From an uncultured Oscillospiraceae bacterium (GTDB lineage: Bacteria > Bacillota > Clostridia > Oscillospirales > Acutalibacteraceae): DNA of 20,088 nt. The notes below the pieces were generated by a model. That model was not told the origin of the DNA, did no database searches, and saw nothing but the letters and a program-made list of their open reading frames with translations. A program made the position numbers and the translations under genes. The DNA lies in NCBI GenBank assembly GCA_900554535.1, contig USIA01000020.1, forward strand, positions 1 through 20,088, given 5' to 3'. Positions within the stretch are counted from its first letter, which is position 1, and each line of letters opens with the position of its first letter. Shown in pieces: positions 1 through 7,561 of this stretch.

Positions 1-2750
1 GGCCAGGGCAGCTGCGTCTCCTCCGGGCTGCCGGCACGGACAACGAACAGGCTGTTGCTGTTACTGCCGCCGTATTCCTGAGCCAGCCATGCGGCGGTAT
101 CTTTTTCTCTTGCATGGTCTTTCATATAGCGGACAACAGCGTGTTTACTCTCGATATTGCCATTCCATGCACAAAGGGCAGTATCAATATCTTCCTGAGA
201 AAGAGGGCGCAGAAGCTCATGGAGCTTTGGATAGGTCTCGTCGATCACTTCCCGATGTAAACGCTGACGGAACTCCGGCACATCCGAATAGAGTCGGATC
301 AGCTCCATATCCTTAGAACCAAGAACCGCACGGCGCACAGCGGCATTGCCCTCGATGACAGCATTTTCACGGTCAGAATGCCCGCAGGCATTGCGGTATG
401 CGGCATCCTCGGAAATGGAGGCAGTCACCACAGGCTTATACTGCTCAAACTGCTCCCGAAGGATAGGCTTTGGCGTTTCTTTCTCCACCTCCGGCTGCTG
501 TGTTTGAATGGCATCTTCTTCGGCCAGTTCCTTTTCAGACTGGATTTTGTCATACTGCGCCTGTTCCTGTTCGGTAAGATAGCGGTCTTTCTGGACAAGT
601 GAGGTAATGCGCTTGGCAACCTTTTCCCAGTTCAAGTGAACATCCGGGCAGTCCTGCTTTTTATAGTGCAGTCCTTTCCCATCGTGATCTTCGCCGCTGT
701 GTGTTGCACCGGACAAGGCATGAGAGCGTCCGCCAATGCCATACTCGTCTTTAAGGAATCTCACTTTTTCCTTATCCGTATGGTTTGCCATGAAAAACGC
801 ATAGATACGGCCCTTTCCTCCGGCAAAACTGCTGCCGCCGGTCATGGCGGCGTCGATCTCATCCTCGGTAATGAAATGCTGGACGGTTGGCACTTGGGAA
901 AGGTCCGAAGAAAAAGTTCTGCGTGGCAGGTCAAGATCCTTCAGGTTCTCCCAAATTTCCCTTGGCCTATGGTAATGAAAGCGCAACAGGTCACGGTCCT
1001 GCTGATAGGCAGTCCAGAAGGCGGCGTATTCTTCCTTGAGGGTCTGGCGGAAAGCCGGGTCACTCAGCTGCTCGGCAAGCCATGCAGTTTCTTCCGGGAA
1101 CCCGGTTCTCTGAATACCGGACAGACAGGACAGATACCCGGAATCTCTGGCTTTATCGCTGAAATCGTGGTACAGATGCCAAAGTTTTTCTGCAAGGAGG
1201 GAGCGTTCATAGCCTGCCGCTTCTGCAAGCTCCACATTGGAGGCAAACTGGCCACTTTCCAAAAGTTCCCCGATGCGCTCTGCGGCACTCTCCCAGGAAA
1301 TGACCTGGGCAGACCTGTCATAACGGACAGACTTCCCGTGGGAAAGATGGATGCCATCCTCGGCATACCATACGCTCACGCTGCCAAGGCCGTTGCCGCC
1401 GTGGTACAGCGTTTTCAGTATCTCGGCAATCTCAGCGGTGGTTTTCTGCTTTTCAAATGCTGCAACCACACGCTCCCTCTGACGATCTGTATTGCCTCCC
1501 AAACGCAGCACATGGTCAATATCATTTTGGGCAAAAGAAAAAGCAGAGGATGTATGCGCTACATTCTCTGCTTCATCTATGGATTGGATCTGCTCCGCTT
1601 CGGAGAGGAACAGGTTTAGGGTCAGCTGTTGATAAGCTCCGCCATCAGGATCTCCTCTGCCTGGGCTTTGCAGGTGTTCATCAGGCCCACCCACTTCATG
1701 GGATCGCTGGCTTTCAGTTCCTCGGTGGCTCCCGCTTCCTTCGCCAGCTGGAGCATCATCTGTTCCAGTCTGCTCTGGGCGGTCTCGTCGATCTCGATGA
1801 GGTGCGGGTACAGCTTCTCGCTCAGCAACATCTGGTTGTAGAGGATGGGACGGTGTTCCTTCAGGTAGGTTTTCCTCATCCTGCCGTACTTGCCCAGGGG
1901 TTTCTCCGGCTGCTGGCTCAGCTTCAGGTCGGGAATCTGATAGTCTCCGTTCTGGATGTAGGTCATGGGATTGTTCATCTTGCTTGCTCCTTTCTTGGTT
2001 GGCTTCGCGCTCTGCATTTCGGACGGTAACGCCGATCTGCCGCAGCACCTGCTGGTTGATCTGGCTGACCGCTGTTCCCAGCGCCCCGATGGTGGACGGG
2101 GTGTTGAAATCAAAGATCGCCATGAAATCTTCGTGGTCGAAGTAGCGTTCCGGCTCCAGTCCACAGCGGGACATCAAAGCGTAAGTGATGCTGACGGTGG
2201 CGGCTGCCTTGAACTGCACTCCGATGTTATACTCATCATATTCCTCCAAAAAGGAACCGTCAACGATATAGAAGAAGTCCTGCTGATGCTCCGTCCAGTA
2301 TTCCTCGGCCAGTTTTCCGGCTACCTCCGTGAGCTGTCCGGCAAGATCCTCACCGGAAACATCATAGGTGCGCTCCAGCATGGCCTGCACGGAATCCAGA
2401 TAGCGCTCCTCCAACTGCCACAGCCAGGGAGTGCGGGAATGTTCACGGGTTCCGGTGTCGGAAATGTCAAAGACATAACGCAGGCGAGGTCTGTCCCCGG
2501 AATCATCCACCAGAGCGATTCCCTTGGAACCGCGCCTTACATAACGGCCCATCTTTTCATTCCACAAATCGTACTCCGCACAGGCGGTGGCGTCCGGTCG
2601 CTGGGCATAGATCATCAGCTGCTCATGGAACGGGTACTTGTAAAGGCGGGAAGCAGTAGTGAGAAACCCTGCCCATTCCTGCCAGCTCCCCGTGAGCTGT
2701 GTTGCCACTTTGTCCGCCATCTGTGCATATAGTTCAGCTTTGGTTGGCAT
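1..2750 (-). CDS. N-terminal part of a giant LtrC/SNF2-helicase-type ICE protein (3' end outside window)
   Basis: This frame opens with ATG at 2750, starting MPTKAELYAQMADKV, after an AAAGGAGG ribosome binding site. I read every codon to the left edge and found no stop, so at least 916 residues are present and the C-terminus is outside. Residues about 1-90 resemble the ArdC N-terminal ssDNA-binding fold (aromatic FLTTASR, LMIYAQRPDAT, then RYVRRGSKGIAL). Residues about 258-376 are a hydrophilic P/E/R/G/D-rich linker. Residues from about 377 on, including DGIHLSHGKSVRYD and FITEDEIDAAMTGG, match the conserved front part of the 2000-3000-residue ICE proteins that end in helicase and sometimes methylase domains. 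No helicase motif lies inside the window, so the helicase assignment rests on family memory. These proteins are presumed to process ICE DNA after entry. The linker overlaps the tnpV frame. Confidence 0.85.
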   Translation of the reverse strand, partial: MPTKAELYAQMADKVATQLTGSWQEWAGFLTTASRLYKYPFHEQLMIYAQRPDATACAEYDLWNEKMGRYVRRGSKGIALVDDSGDRPRLRYVFDISDTGTREHSRTPWLWQLEERYLDSVQAMLERTYDVSGEDLAGQLTEVAGKLAEEYWTEHQQDFFYIVDGSFLEEYDEYNIGVQFKAAATVSITYALMSRCGLEPERYFDHEDFMAIFDFNTPSTIGALGTAVSQINQQVLRQIGVTVRNAEREANQERSKQDEQSHDLHPERRLSDSRPEAEPAAGETPGQVRQDEENLPEGTPSHPLQPDVAEREAVPAPHRDRRDRPEQTGTDDAPAGEGSGSHRGTESQRSHEVGGPDEHLQSPGRGDPDGGAYQQLTLNLFLSEAEQIQSIDEAENVAHTSSAFSFAQNDIDHVLRLGGNTDRQRERVVAAFEKQKTTAEIAEILKTLYHGGNGLGSVSVWYAEDGIHLSHGKSVRYDRSAQVISWESAAERIGELLESGQFASNVELAEAAGYERSLLAEKLWHLYHDFSDKARDSGYLSCLSGIQRTGFPEETAWLAEQLSDPAFRQTLKEEYAAFWTAYQQDRDLLRFHYHRPREIWENLKDLDLPRRTFSSDLSQVPTVQHFITEDEIDAAMTGGSSFAGGKGRIYAFFMANHTDKEKVRFLKDEYGIGGRSHALSGATHSGEDHDGKGLHYKKQDCPDVHLNWEKVAKRITSLVQKDRYLTEQEQAQYDKIQSEKELAEEDAIQTQQPEVEKETPKPILREQFEQYKPVVTASISEDAAYRNACGHSDRENAVIEGNAAVRRAVLGSKDMELIRLYSDVPEFRQRLHREVIDETYPKLHELLRPLSQEDIDTALCAWNGNIESKHAVVRYMKDHAREKDTAAWLAQEYGGSNSNSLFVVRAGSPEETQLPW
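1622..1978 (-). CDS. tnpV: TnpV family protein, encoded inside the helicase-type gene in another frame
   Basis: A 118-residue protein starting MNNPMTYIQNGDYQIPDLKL. It carries the hallmark pattern of the transposon-encoded TnpV family (Pfam TnpV): GKYGRMRKTYLKEHRP near residues 28-43, LYNQMLLSEKLYPHL, EIDETAQSR, then LKASDPMKWVGLMNTCKAQAEEIL at the end. Length is normal for the family, whose function is unknown; it was first named in Tn4451-type mobilizable elements. The frame is +1 relative to the large gene that covers it. An AAAGGAG site lies 8 bases before the ATG, so independent initiation is likely. The frame is also open upstream to 2164, but the family homology and ribosome binding site both support 1978. 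The overlap is out of frame along the whole gene. Confidence 0.85.
   Translation of the reverse strand: MNNPMTYIQNGDYQIPDLKLSQQPEKPLGKYGRMRKTYLKEHRPILYNQMLLSEKLYPHLIEIDETAQSRLEQMMLQLAKEAGATEELKASDPMKWVGLMNTCKAQAEEILMAELINS
1976..1993 (-). promoter_or_regulatory. Ribosome binding site and start codon of the embedded tnpV
   Basis: On the minus strand the sequence is AAAGGAGCAAGCAAGATG, with an 8-base spacer. In the surrounding helicase frame the same bases read as Arg-Ser-Lys-Gln-Asp codons. This site decides the tnpV start and argues that the embedded frame is translated rather than accidental. Confidence 0.7.
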
Positions 2751-2774
2751 GGTATTCTGTCCTCCTTTCGGTTT

Positions 2775-2814
2775 TGGGTAAAAGAAAAGCAGGAAACCTG
2801 AACGATTTCCTGCT
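2775..2814 (-). terminator. Rho-independent terminator after the CPBP gene
   Basis: On the minus strand AGCAGGAAA (2814-2806) and TTTCCTGCT (2796-2788) form a perfect 9-base stem with a 9-base loop; one more A-T pair extends it. It is followed at once by TTTCTTTT. It sits 17 bases after the CPBP stop codon and only 25-30 bases before the ribosome binding site of the helicase-type gene. The gap from 2751 to 2831 holds nothing else that I can see except that AAAGGAGG site. Confidence 0.8.
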
Positions 2815-2831
2815 TGCTACTTTGTGGCTTC

Positions 2832-3623
2832 TCATGCAATATTCTTCTTTTTCTTTGCCACAATAAATCCAATTATCATAAGCACATTCAAAACAAATAC
2901 TACAACACTGCCTTCAATTTTATAAATTCCACCAGATAGCAGTTGATCGCCACCGAATGTCATATTAAACAAATGCGGATAGTCCTCTGCAAGTGATACT
3001 CCTCCCAAAATAATTGCTCCTACACTATTCCAGAGAAAATGAATGATTATAGGTGCAATCAAAGAATTTGTATATTCCAAAACTGCTGTCATAAACAAAC
3101 TCATTGTCAAAACATTCAAAACAGGGAGAATTCCTGCTTCAAAAGCACCTCCATGTGCCAAAGTAAATAGCATGGTAGACACAACAGTTGCCGCAACTAC
3201 ATTGTAGTTTCTCTTTATCATCTGATATAGATAACCACGAACTAACATTTCCTGCATAATTGTGTTGATAAAGGCTGATAGTATCCAGAGCCAGAGCATA
3301 GAAATATGATTAGTATCTTCTATCCGTGCAGACCCGGCAAAAAGCAAAATACCGACAGATATACCTAACCAGCTTAGTCCCACTACCCCTCCTAATAAAC
3401 TGTTATAGACGGGGCGTTGTGCGAGATGTAACTTGGTTTTTTTACGATCTACAAACCAAAAAATAACGGTCATAACAACAATCGCCAAAAACGGTATTAG
3501 TTCTGCAAAAAATCTCCACAGCGCTGCATTGTCAATCTCAGGAATTGGTATAACTGATGCGCAAATTGCCCATCCAACAAAGAAAATGATAGATTTTAAT
3601 GATACTTCTATTAGCTTTTTCAT
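2832..3623 (-). CDS. CPBP/CAAX-type intramembrane protease homologue (263 aa), likely cargo
   Basis: A hydrophobic multi-pass protein with the three CPBP (Abi, PF02517) motifs in order: QEMLVRG at residues 124-130, FTLAH at 153-157 and HFLWN at 195-199. Family members are membrane glutamic-type proteases used in peptide maturation, bacteriocin immunity or signalling. The first motif is normally EExxxR, but here the leading glutamate is Gln124, while Glu125 and Arg129 remain. The protein may therefore be catalytically altered, though the family tolerates some variation. The gene is visibly much more AT-rich than its neighbours and uses codons such as ATA, TTA and AAA freely. It has its own AT-rich leader and a strong terminator. 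This suggests an independently acquired cassette placed between two core ICE genes. The ATG at 3623 follows AGGGAG with a 10-base gap. Confidence 0.88.
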   Translation of the reverse strand: MKKLIEVSLKSIIFFVGWAICASVIPIPEIDNAALWRFFAELIPFLAIVVMTVIFWFVDRKKTKLHLAQRPVYNSLLGGVVGLSWLGISVGILLFAGSARIEDTNHISMLWLWILSAFINTIMQEMLVRGYLYQMIKRNYNVVAATVVSTMLFTLAHGGAFEAGILPVLNVLTMSLFMTAVLEYTNSLIAPIIIHFLWNSVGAIILGGVSLAEDYPHLFNMTFGGDQLLSGGIYKIEGSVVVFVLNVLMIIGFIVAKKKKNIA

Positions 3624-3659
3624 ATTTCTAAAACTCCCTAGTGCTTTCTAATTTACATA

Positions 3660-3700
3660 AAGTACATTATACATCATCTTGTCAAGGAGTTACATCCTTT
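3660..3700 (-). promoter_or_regulatory. Possible promoter/operator of the CPBP gene
   Basis: On the minus strand there is a perfect TATAAT (3671-3666) about 43 bases before the start codon. A TTGACA (3685-3680) lies only 8 bases upstream of it, too close to be its -35 partner. At the standard 17-base spacing the hexamer is TGTAAC, a poor -35. That hexamer is the centre of an interrupted palindrome AAGGATGTAACTCCTT (3699-3684). A weak -35 covered by a palindrome would fit a regulator-dependent promoter, but this is inference from pattern alone. The whole gap 3624-3771 is AT-rich and has no gene. Confidence 0.4.
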
Positions 3701-3771
3701 TTTTGTAAAACTCTACTTGAAAAAATAGTAGAATAAATAGCTTTCTGTCCCCACAAAGAACAGCTTTAGGT

Positions 3772-3987
3772 TTACTGGTCAAAATCGGGGTACAGCTCCA
3801 ACTCGGCAAAGTCCTCATCGGTCATCGCACAGAGCTTCGTAAGGGCGCTGTCGGTTAGCTCTCTCAGTTCTGTTTCCTCCGGCGAAAGCTCGCCGCGCAT
3901 CTCACGCAGGCTGTCGATCAGTCCGGTGCGGCTGCCGGTATTGTAAATGCACATCAGGTTCATTTCCTCAAAAGTAAAGTTTCCCAT
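3772..3987 (-). CDS. Transposon-transfer assisting protein family (71 aa)
   Basis: The protein starts MGNFTFEEMNLMCIYNTGSR and ends ELELYPDFDQ, which matches the small TTRAP family (PF14203, transposon-transfer assisting protein) found in clostridial ICEs. It is acidic and probably cytosolic; its mechanism is not known to me. An in-frame ATG lies 7 codons upstream at 4008, inside the end of the preceding gene, but the family start and an AGGGAG site 7 bases before the ATG at 3987 favour the shorter form. The upstream gene stops at 3989 (TGATATG), so the two are translationally coupled. It is the last gene of the main overlapping run before the AT-rich CPBP cassette. Confidence 0.85.
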   Translation of the reverse strand: MGNFTFEEMNLMCIYNTGSRTGLIDSLREMRGELSPEETELRELTDSALTKLCAMTDEDFAELELYPDFDQ

Positions 3988-3988
3988 A

Positions 3989-6900
3989 TCAAATCTCCCT
4001 TTCCGCACTCTTTTTGGGTGCTGTCTTTTTGTGTTCCGCTTTGGGCTGGCTTTTCAGCTGATCCACAACGGATTTTTTCTTATCCCGTTCCTCCCGATGA
4101 ACGGCATCAGCCAAGTCCATGAGGGAGATAGGCTGACCGCTTCGAGCCTGCTGTTCCAGCTCTGCCACCGTAGGCTCTTTTGCGCCATTGTTGATGATAC
4201 CGTCGATCATGCCGTAATCGTCCTCCACGGCCATCTCTGCATTTTTCAGCGGATTTTCCGGCAGGAATCCGGGGATCTGGGTAAAACCAACACTGTCACA
4301 GTAATGACAGGATACCTTACCGTCCTGCTTGATCGCAACGATGTCACTAACACTCATAGAAGGACTGTGAAAATCCGCCGGCTTTTGCAGATTAAACTGC
4401 TCATATAGTTTTTCCAGCTGCTCCGGTACCGTGCCAGACTCCCTCAGAGGAGCTGTGTAAATGAGGTCATAATTGCTGCGGTCTATGGAAATGGCATGGG
4501 ACTTTAACCAGTCCAGATTCATAAAGCGCACATTCTGCGGATCGTCACGGCTCACCTGATAGATGGCAAAGCAATCTCTGTTCTGGGATAGAAATGCCTG
4601 TTCGCGTTCCTGCTGATGTTCCTGACGCTCCATGACCTTTTCGTGGAACTGAGGGCTTTTCTCCCATTCCTCACGGTCCACGCCAAAAAGACCGCCATGA
4701 TCCATGATTTCCTGCGGGTCAAACACCATGCTCTCCGTATTGTCCTCATGCAGCACATAGACGGTCAAACCGGCGGCATCCAGTTCCAGCGCCCGTTCTC
4801 TGGTAACAGGGAGCATCCCATCATAGGAGTAGCCGTATTCCTGCATATCCGGTGTGGAGACCTGCTCATCCGGCATGGGGTATTCATCCAGTGCCTGCTC
4901 CTGTGCTTCCGGCAGCTGGGAAGAAGCAGCCATCTGACTGGCCTCTGCCTGCATCTGCTGGTAGGCAGCGTCCTGCAAGGTTTCAATCATGGACAACGGT
5001 GCGTGTTTTACCGAGTCTCTGCCCAAATCGTTGTCATCACAAATCTGGAGAACTGCCTTCATGCGGGAAAGCTCTGGCATATCCAGCTGACCTCCATCCA
5101 GCTCTTTCATGGATGCGGCATCGTAAAGGGTATAGTCCCATCCGCTGTCACAGGGCTGGATATGAAGATAGGTGGCATTGTCGATCAGAAACAAAGCCTC
5201 CTGCTGATTGGCGTCTGCCCCCAGCACTTCCATTTCTGGCATTGCCGCAGCCAGTTCCTTTACCGCTTTTTGCACCAGAGGATTATCACGGTAATAGTCG
5301 ATTGCCTGGATGGTGTCCAGGTCAATGGTCTGGCCGGTCAAAATCGGGAAAGGTCCTTCATAGTCGCTTCCGTCTTTCAGCTCAAAACCAATGCCCTTGA
5401 TCCCGTTCATTCGTTCTGCCGGAATCTCCTGATAAATGCGGATTGCTTCCTCCAAAGACAGGTTATCGTGGTATTCTCCGAGGTTTGGAAATTCCATGCA
5501 CTCTGCTACATAGTAGGTCAGATCGCCGGTCTGCTGTCTATCAGATACCTTAGCGGCATCTTCTGGCTGCTCTATCGGGGCGGGTTCCGGCTCTACCTTT
5601 GCATGAGGGTCGATTCCGCGCTCTTTGCAGATTTCCTTATAGTGGCGCTCAATATCGGAGATCAAAGTGCCGGAGGTTTTGTTGATGGTCTCCAAACTGG
5701 CTCTCAGTTCTTTCAGCTCCTTGCCTTGACTCCAACTGGCAATATAGCCAAAGCTGTTTTCTCCTGTCTCAATTCCAAAATATTTGCAGACTGCATAGGA
5801 GATGCTTTCAGCCTCTACTTCCTCCGTGTGACGATTTTTGATTGCCTGTTTTTCTGCGGTTGGATCTTCCTCAACTGCAAGACGCCATTCAAACTGATTT
5901 TCGTCCACATAACACCAATCCATATCAGAAGCAAACTGTTCGGCTTCTTTTTCTGTGGCAAAATCCAGCTTGAAATCATGCTTGGTTCCACCTTCACTCT
6001 CCTGCACAACCTTCCATGACGGTAGCATTTCATATTTTTTGGGGTCATGAAGCTTGCTGTGGGCAATCTCGTGAACCGTGGCCGAAACCGTCTGCACCTC
6101 GCTCATGCCCTGACGAATGGCAATTTTCTGATGATCGGCAGAAAAATAGCCGTCCGTATCGGCGGCCATTGCTTCAAAAGTGATCGACACCGGTGCGCTG
6201 CGGCGCAGGGCCTCCATGAATGCCTCATAATTTGGCACATTGCCGGAAAGGGAGGAAGCAAGCTCCGGCAAAGGTTTCCCGTCGGTCTGACTCACATCAA
6301 AAACCTTGACCGGGCGAAACATGGGGATCTCGATTTCTTTTTCCTCTGTAACGATCTTTCCGTCTTTATCCAAAATCGGAGCCTTGGTATCCGGGTCCAG
6401 CTTCTGCTCCTCGATTTTCTTCTTATACGGTGTCGGGGCAATGATGGTAATGCCATGCTCGCCCTTTTTTACATGACGCTCAAACTGGTCTTTCCACTTA
6501 TTGTATCCGGCTACCAAAGTGGCGTCCGGCTTCTGCATATAGATGAGCATGGTGTTGTTTACCGAATAGCGGTGAAATCGGGACATGGCGGACAGATAAC
6601 GCATATACTTTTCGCTTTCAAACAGTTCTTTGATGCCCTGCTCGATGCCATCCGTGATTTCCCTTAGCCGTTCTCGGTTGGTGGGTTTATTCTCAGCCAT
6701 GATTTTCAATCTCCTTTCCAAGTGTGTGATTTCTGCTGTGTGTTCTGCAATCCATGCCTTTTGTTCTTCTTCACTTTCATAAAGAAAAAGGTCCAGCAGG
6801 TACTCTACATAGGTTTTCTTCTGGATTGCTTCCACAAAGCGGGGGTGCGGTTCTTCCTCCGGTGTCCTGGGAGAACGGTCGGCTTCCCATTTTTTCAGCA

Positions 6901-7276
6901 GATGGTAGTAATCGGACAGTACACGATAGCACCGCTGCCGGTCCTCCCGAAACTTTTGTGCCCCTGTTTTCTGCCGGACATATCTCCTACGGGGAGGGGC
7001 CTGACTGTCATAGATCAGGCCAAAGTCCTGTGCCAATTTCTCTGCCGCTTCTTTTGGGGAGAGGTCAAAGAGCTTTGCGGTAAAGTCGATCACATCGCCA
7101 GTAGCTCCGCAGCCGAAACAGTAGAAATATTCTTCGTTCAGCTTCATGCTGGGGTTCTTATCATCGTGAAAAGGACAGCAGGCCATGCCATTTCGCCTGA
7201 CTTTTATCCCATAAAGCTCTGCCGCTTCTCTGGTGCTGACTGACAGCTTGACTGCTTCAAATACATTCTCTGCCAT
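3989..7276 (-). CDS. CHC2 zinc finger / ArdC-like / zincin / DUF4316-YodL fusion protein (1095 aa)
   Basis: Residues 34-56 form a DnaG-type CHC2 zinc finger with ligands Cys34, His37, Cys53 and Cys56. No TOPRIM catalytic domain follows, so this is not a full primase. Residues about 193-300 resemble the ArdC N-terminal ssDNA-binding domain (YSVNNTMLIYMQKPDAT, HVKKGEHGITI). A zincin motif HEIAH is at 402-406, with a downstream Glu-rich EAESISYAV helix as candidate third ligand. Residues about 587-690 look like an LPD-type domain, about 826-872 like DUF4316, and about 903-1010 like YodL (DLIYTAPL, SVSDIVAI, HYCDSVGFTQIPGF). ArdC-like proteins protect incoming ssDNA, so a role in establishing the ICE in the recipient is plausible. 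Residue 193 is a methionine preceded by a good ribosome binding site, so a 903-residue product may also be made. It starts 7 bases after the 92-residue gene. Confidence 0.85.
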   Translation of the reverse strand: MAENVFEAVKLSVSTREAAELYGIKVRRNGMACCPFHDDKNPSMKLNEEYFYCFGCGATGDVIDFTAKLFDLSPKEAAEKLAQDFGLIYDSQAPPRRRYVRQKTGAQKFREDRQRCYRVLSDYYHLLKKWEADRSPRTPEEEPHPRFVEAIQKKTYVEYLLDLFLYESEEEQKAWIAEHTAEITHLERRLKIMAENKPTNRERLREITDGIEQGIKELFESEKYMRYLSAMSRFHRYSVNNTMLIYMQKPDATLVAGYNKWKDQFERHVKKGEHGITIIAPTPYKKKIEEQKLDPDTKAPILDKDGKIVTEEKEIEIPMFRPVKVFDVSQTDGKPLPELASSLSGNVPNYEAFMEALRRSAPVSITFEAMAADTDGYFSADHQKIAIRQGMSEVQTVSATVHEIAHSKLHDPKKYEMLPSWKVVQESEGGTKHDFKLDFATEKEAEQFASDMDWCYVDENQFEWRLAVEEDPTAEKQAIKNRHTEEVEAESISYAVCKYFGIETGENSFGYIASWSQGKELKELRASLETINKTSGTLISDIERHYKEICKERGIDPHAKVEPEPAPIEQPEDAAKVSDRQQTGDLTYYVAECMEFPNLGEYHDNLSLEEAIRIYQEIPAERMNGIKGIGFELKDGSDYEGPFPILTGQTIDLDTIQAIDYYRDNPLVQKAVKELAAAMPEMEVLGADANQQEALFLIDNATYLHIQPCDSGWDYTLYDAASMKELDGGQLDMPELSRMKAVLQICDDNDLGRDSVKHAPLSMIETLQDAAYQQMQAEASQMAASSQLPEAQEQALDEYPMPDEQVSTPDMQEYGYSYDGMLPVTRERALELDAAGLTVYVLHEDNTESMVFDPQEIMDHGGLFGVDREEWEKSPQFHEKVMERQEHQQEREQAFLSQNRDCFAIYQVSRDDPQNVRFMNLDWLKSHAISIDRSNYDLIYTAPLRESGTVPEQLEKLYEQFNLQKPADFHSPSMSVSDIVAIKQDGKVSCHYCDSVGFTQIPGFLPENPLKNAEMAVEDDYGMIDGIINNGAKEPTVAELEQQARSGQPISLMDLADAVHREERDKKKSVVDQLKSQPKAEHKKTAPKKSAEREI
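6698..6717 (-). promoter_or_regulatory. Probable internal translation start inside the CHC2 fusion gene
   Basis: On the minus strand AAAGGAG (6717-6711) is followed by a 10-base spacer and ATG (6700), in frame with the long gene. The product from here starts MAENKPTNRERLREITDGIE, exactly where the ArdC-like domain begins, and would be 903 residues long. This looks like either a former gene start merged into the upstream CHC2 gene or a real second start. Confidence 0.6.
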
Positions 7277-7282
7277 GTGCCT

Positions 7283-7561
7283 TTAACTGCTGGACTTTCT
7301 CACAGGGGGCTGGTATCCGGCAGCTTTCGCACGCTCACTGGCAGCTTTGCGGCGTTCTGCGCTGTATGGCTCTCGGACTGATACACACCGCTTAGGAACG
7401 GTAAAGTTATGGGCGTCCTTTCGGGTGATCTGGTCGGGGTGCTTTTTTGCCAGCAGTTCCAGCTTCTCCATCAGACGGGGATCATGAGTATAGATCTCAG
7501 CCATTGGTTCTGCCTGGTTATAGAGGAGAATGGTTTCCCGTTCCACTAAAGAGAGATTCAT
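7283..7561 (-). CDS. Conserved hypothetical ICE protein (92 aa)
   Basis: I do not recognise a named family. The protein begins MNLSLVERETILLYNQAE and has a basic C-terminal third rich in Arg, Lys and Ala (SAERRKAASERAKAAGYQPP), which suggests nucleic-acid contact or a flexible tail. It has no membrane segment. Its ATG shares one base with the topoisomerase stop codon (TGATG), and its own stop lies 6 bases before the next ATG. Such tight packing between two DNA-processing genes indicates a real, co-translated gene with a likely accessory role in DNA processing. Confidence 0.75.
   Translation of the reverse strand: MNLSLVERETILLYNQAEPMAEIYTHDPRLMEKLELLAKKHPDQITRKDAHNFTVPKRCVSVREPYSAERRKAASERAKAAGYQPPVRKSSS

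Noticed and set aside
1979..2164. Upstream extension of the tnpV frame to an ATG at 2164
   Set aside because: The extra 62 residues are low-complexity Ser/Arg/Thr with no family match, and the AAAGGAG site serves the ATG at 1978.
636..2732. Plus-strand frames at 636-1619 and 1965-2732
   Set aside because: They mirror, in the same codon register, the continuous minus-strand giant gene. Their only value was to confirm that register.
2615..2872. 85-codon minus-strand frame crossing the CPBP terminator
   Set aside because: It spans a strong hairpin and two other genes, has no ribosome binding site, and its translation is unlike any family I know.
3711..3731. AT-rich hairpin TCTACT/AGTAGA after the transfer-assisting gene as a terminator
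   Set aside because: The stem is only 6 AT-rich pairs and no T-run follows it directly, so I do not list it as a terminator.
4616..6019. 467-codon plus-strand frame opposite the CHC2 fusion gene
   Set aside because: It shares the codon register of a gene with clear CHC2, HEIAH and YodL motifs, so it is a shadow.
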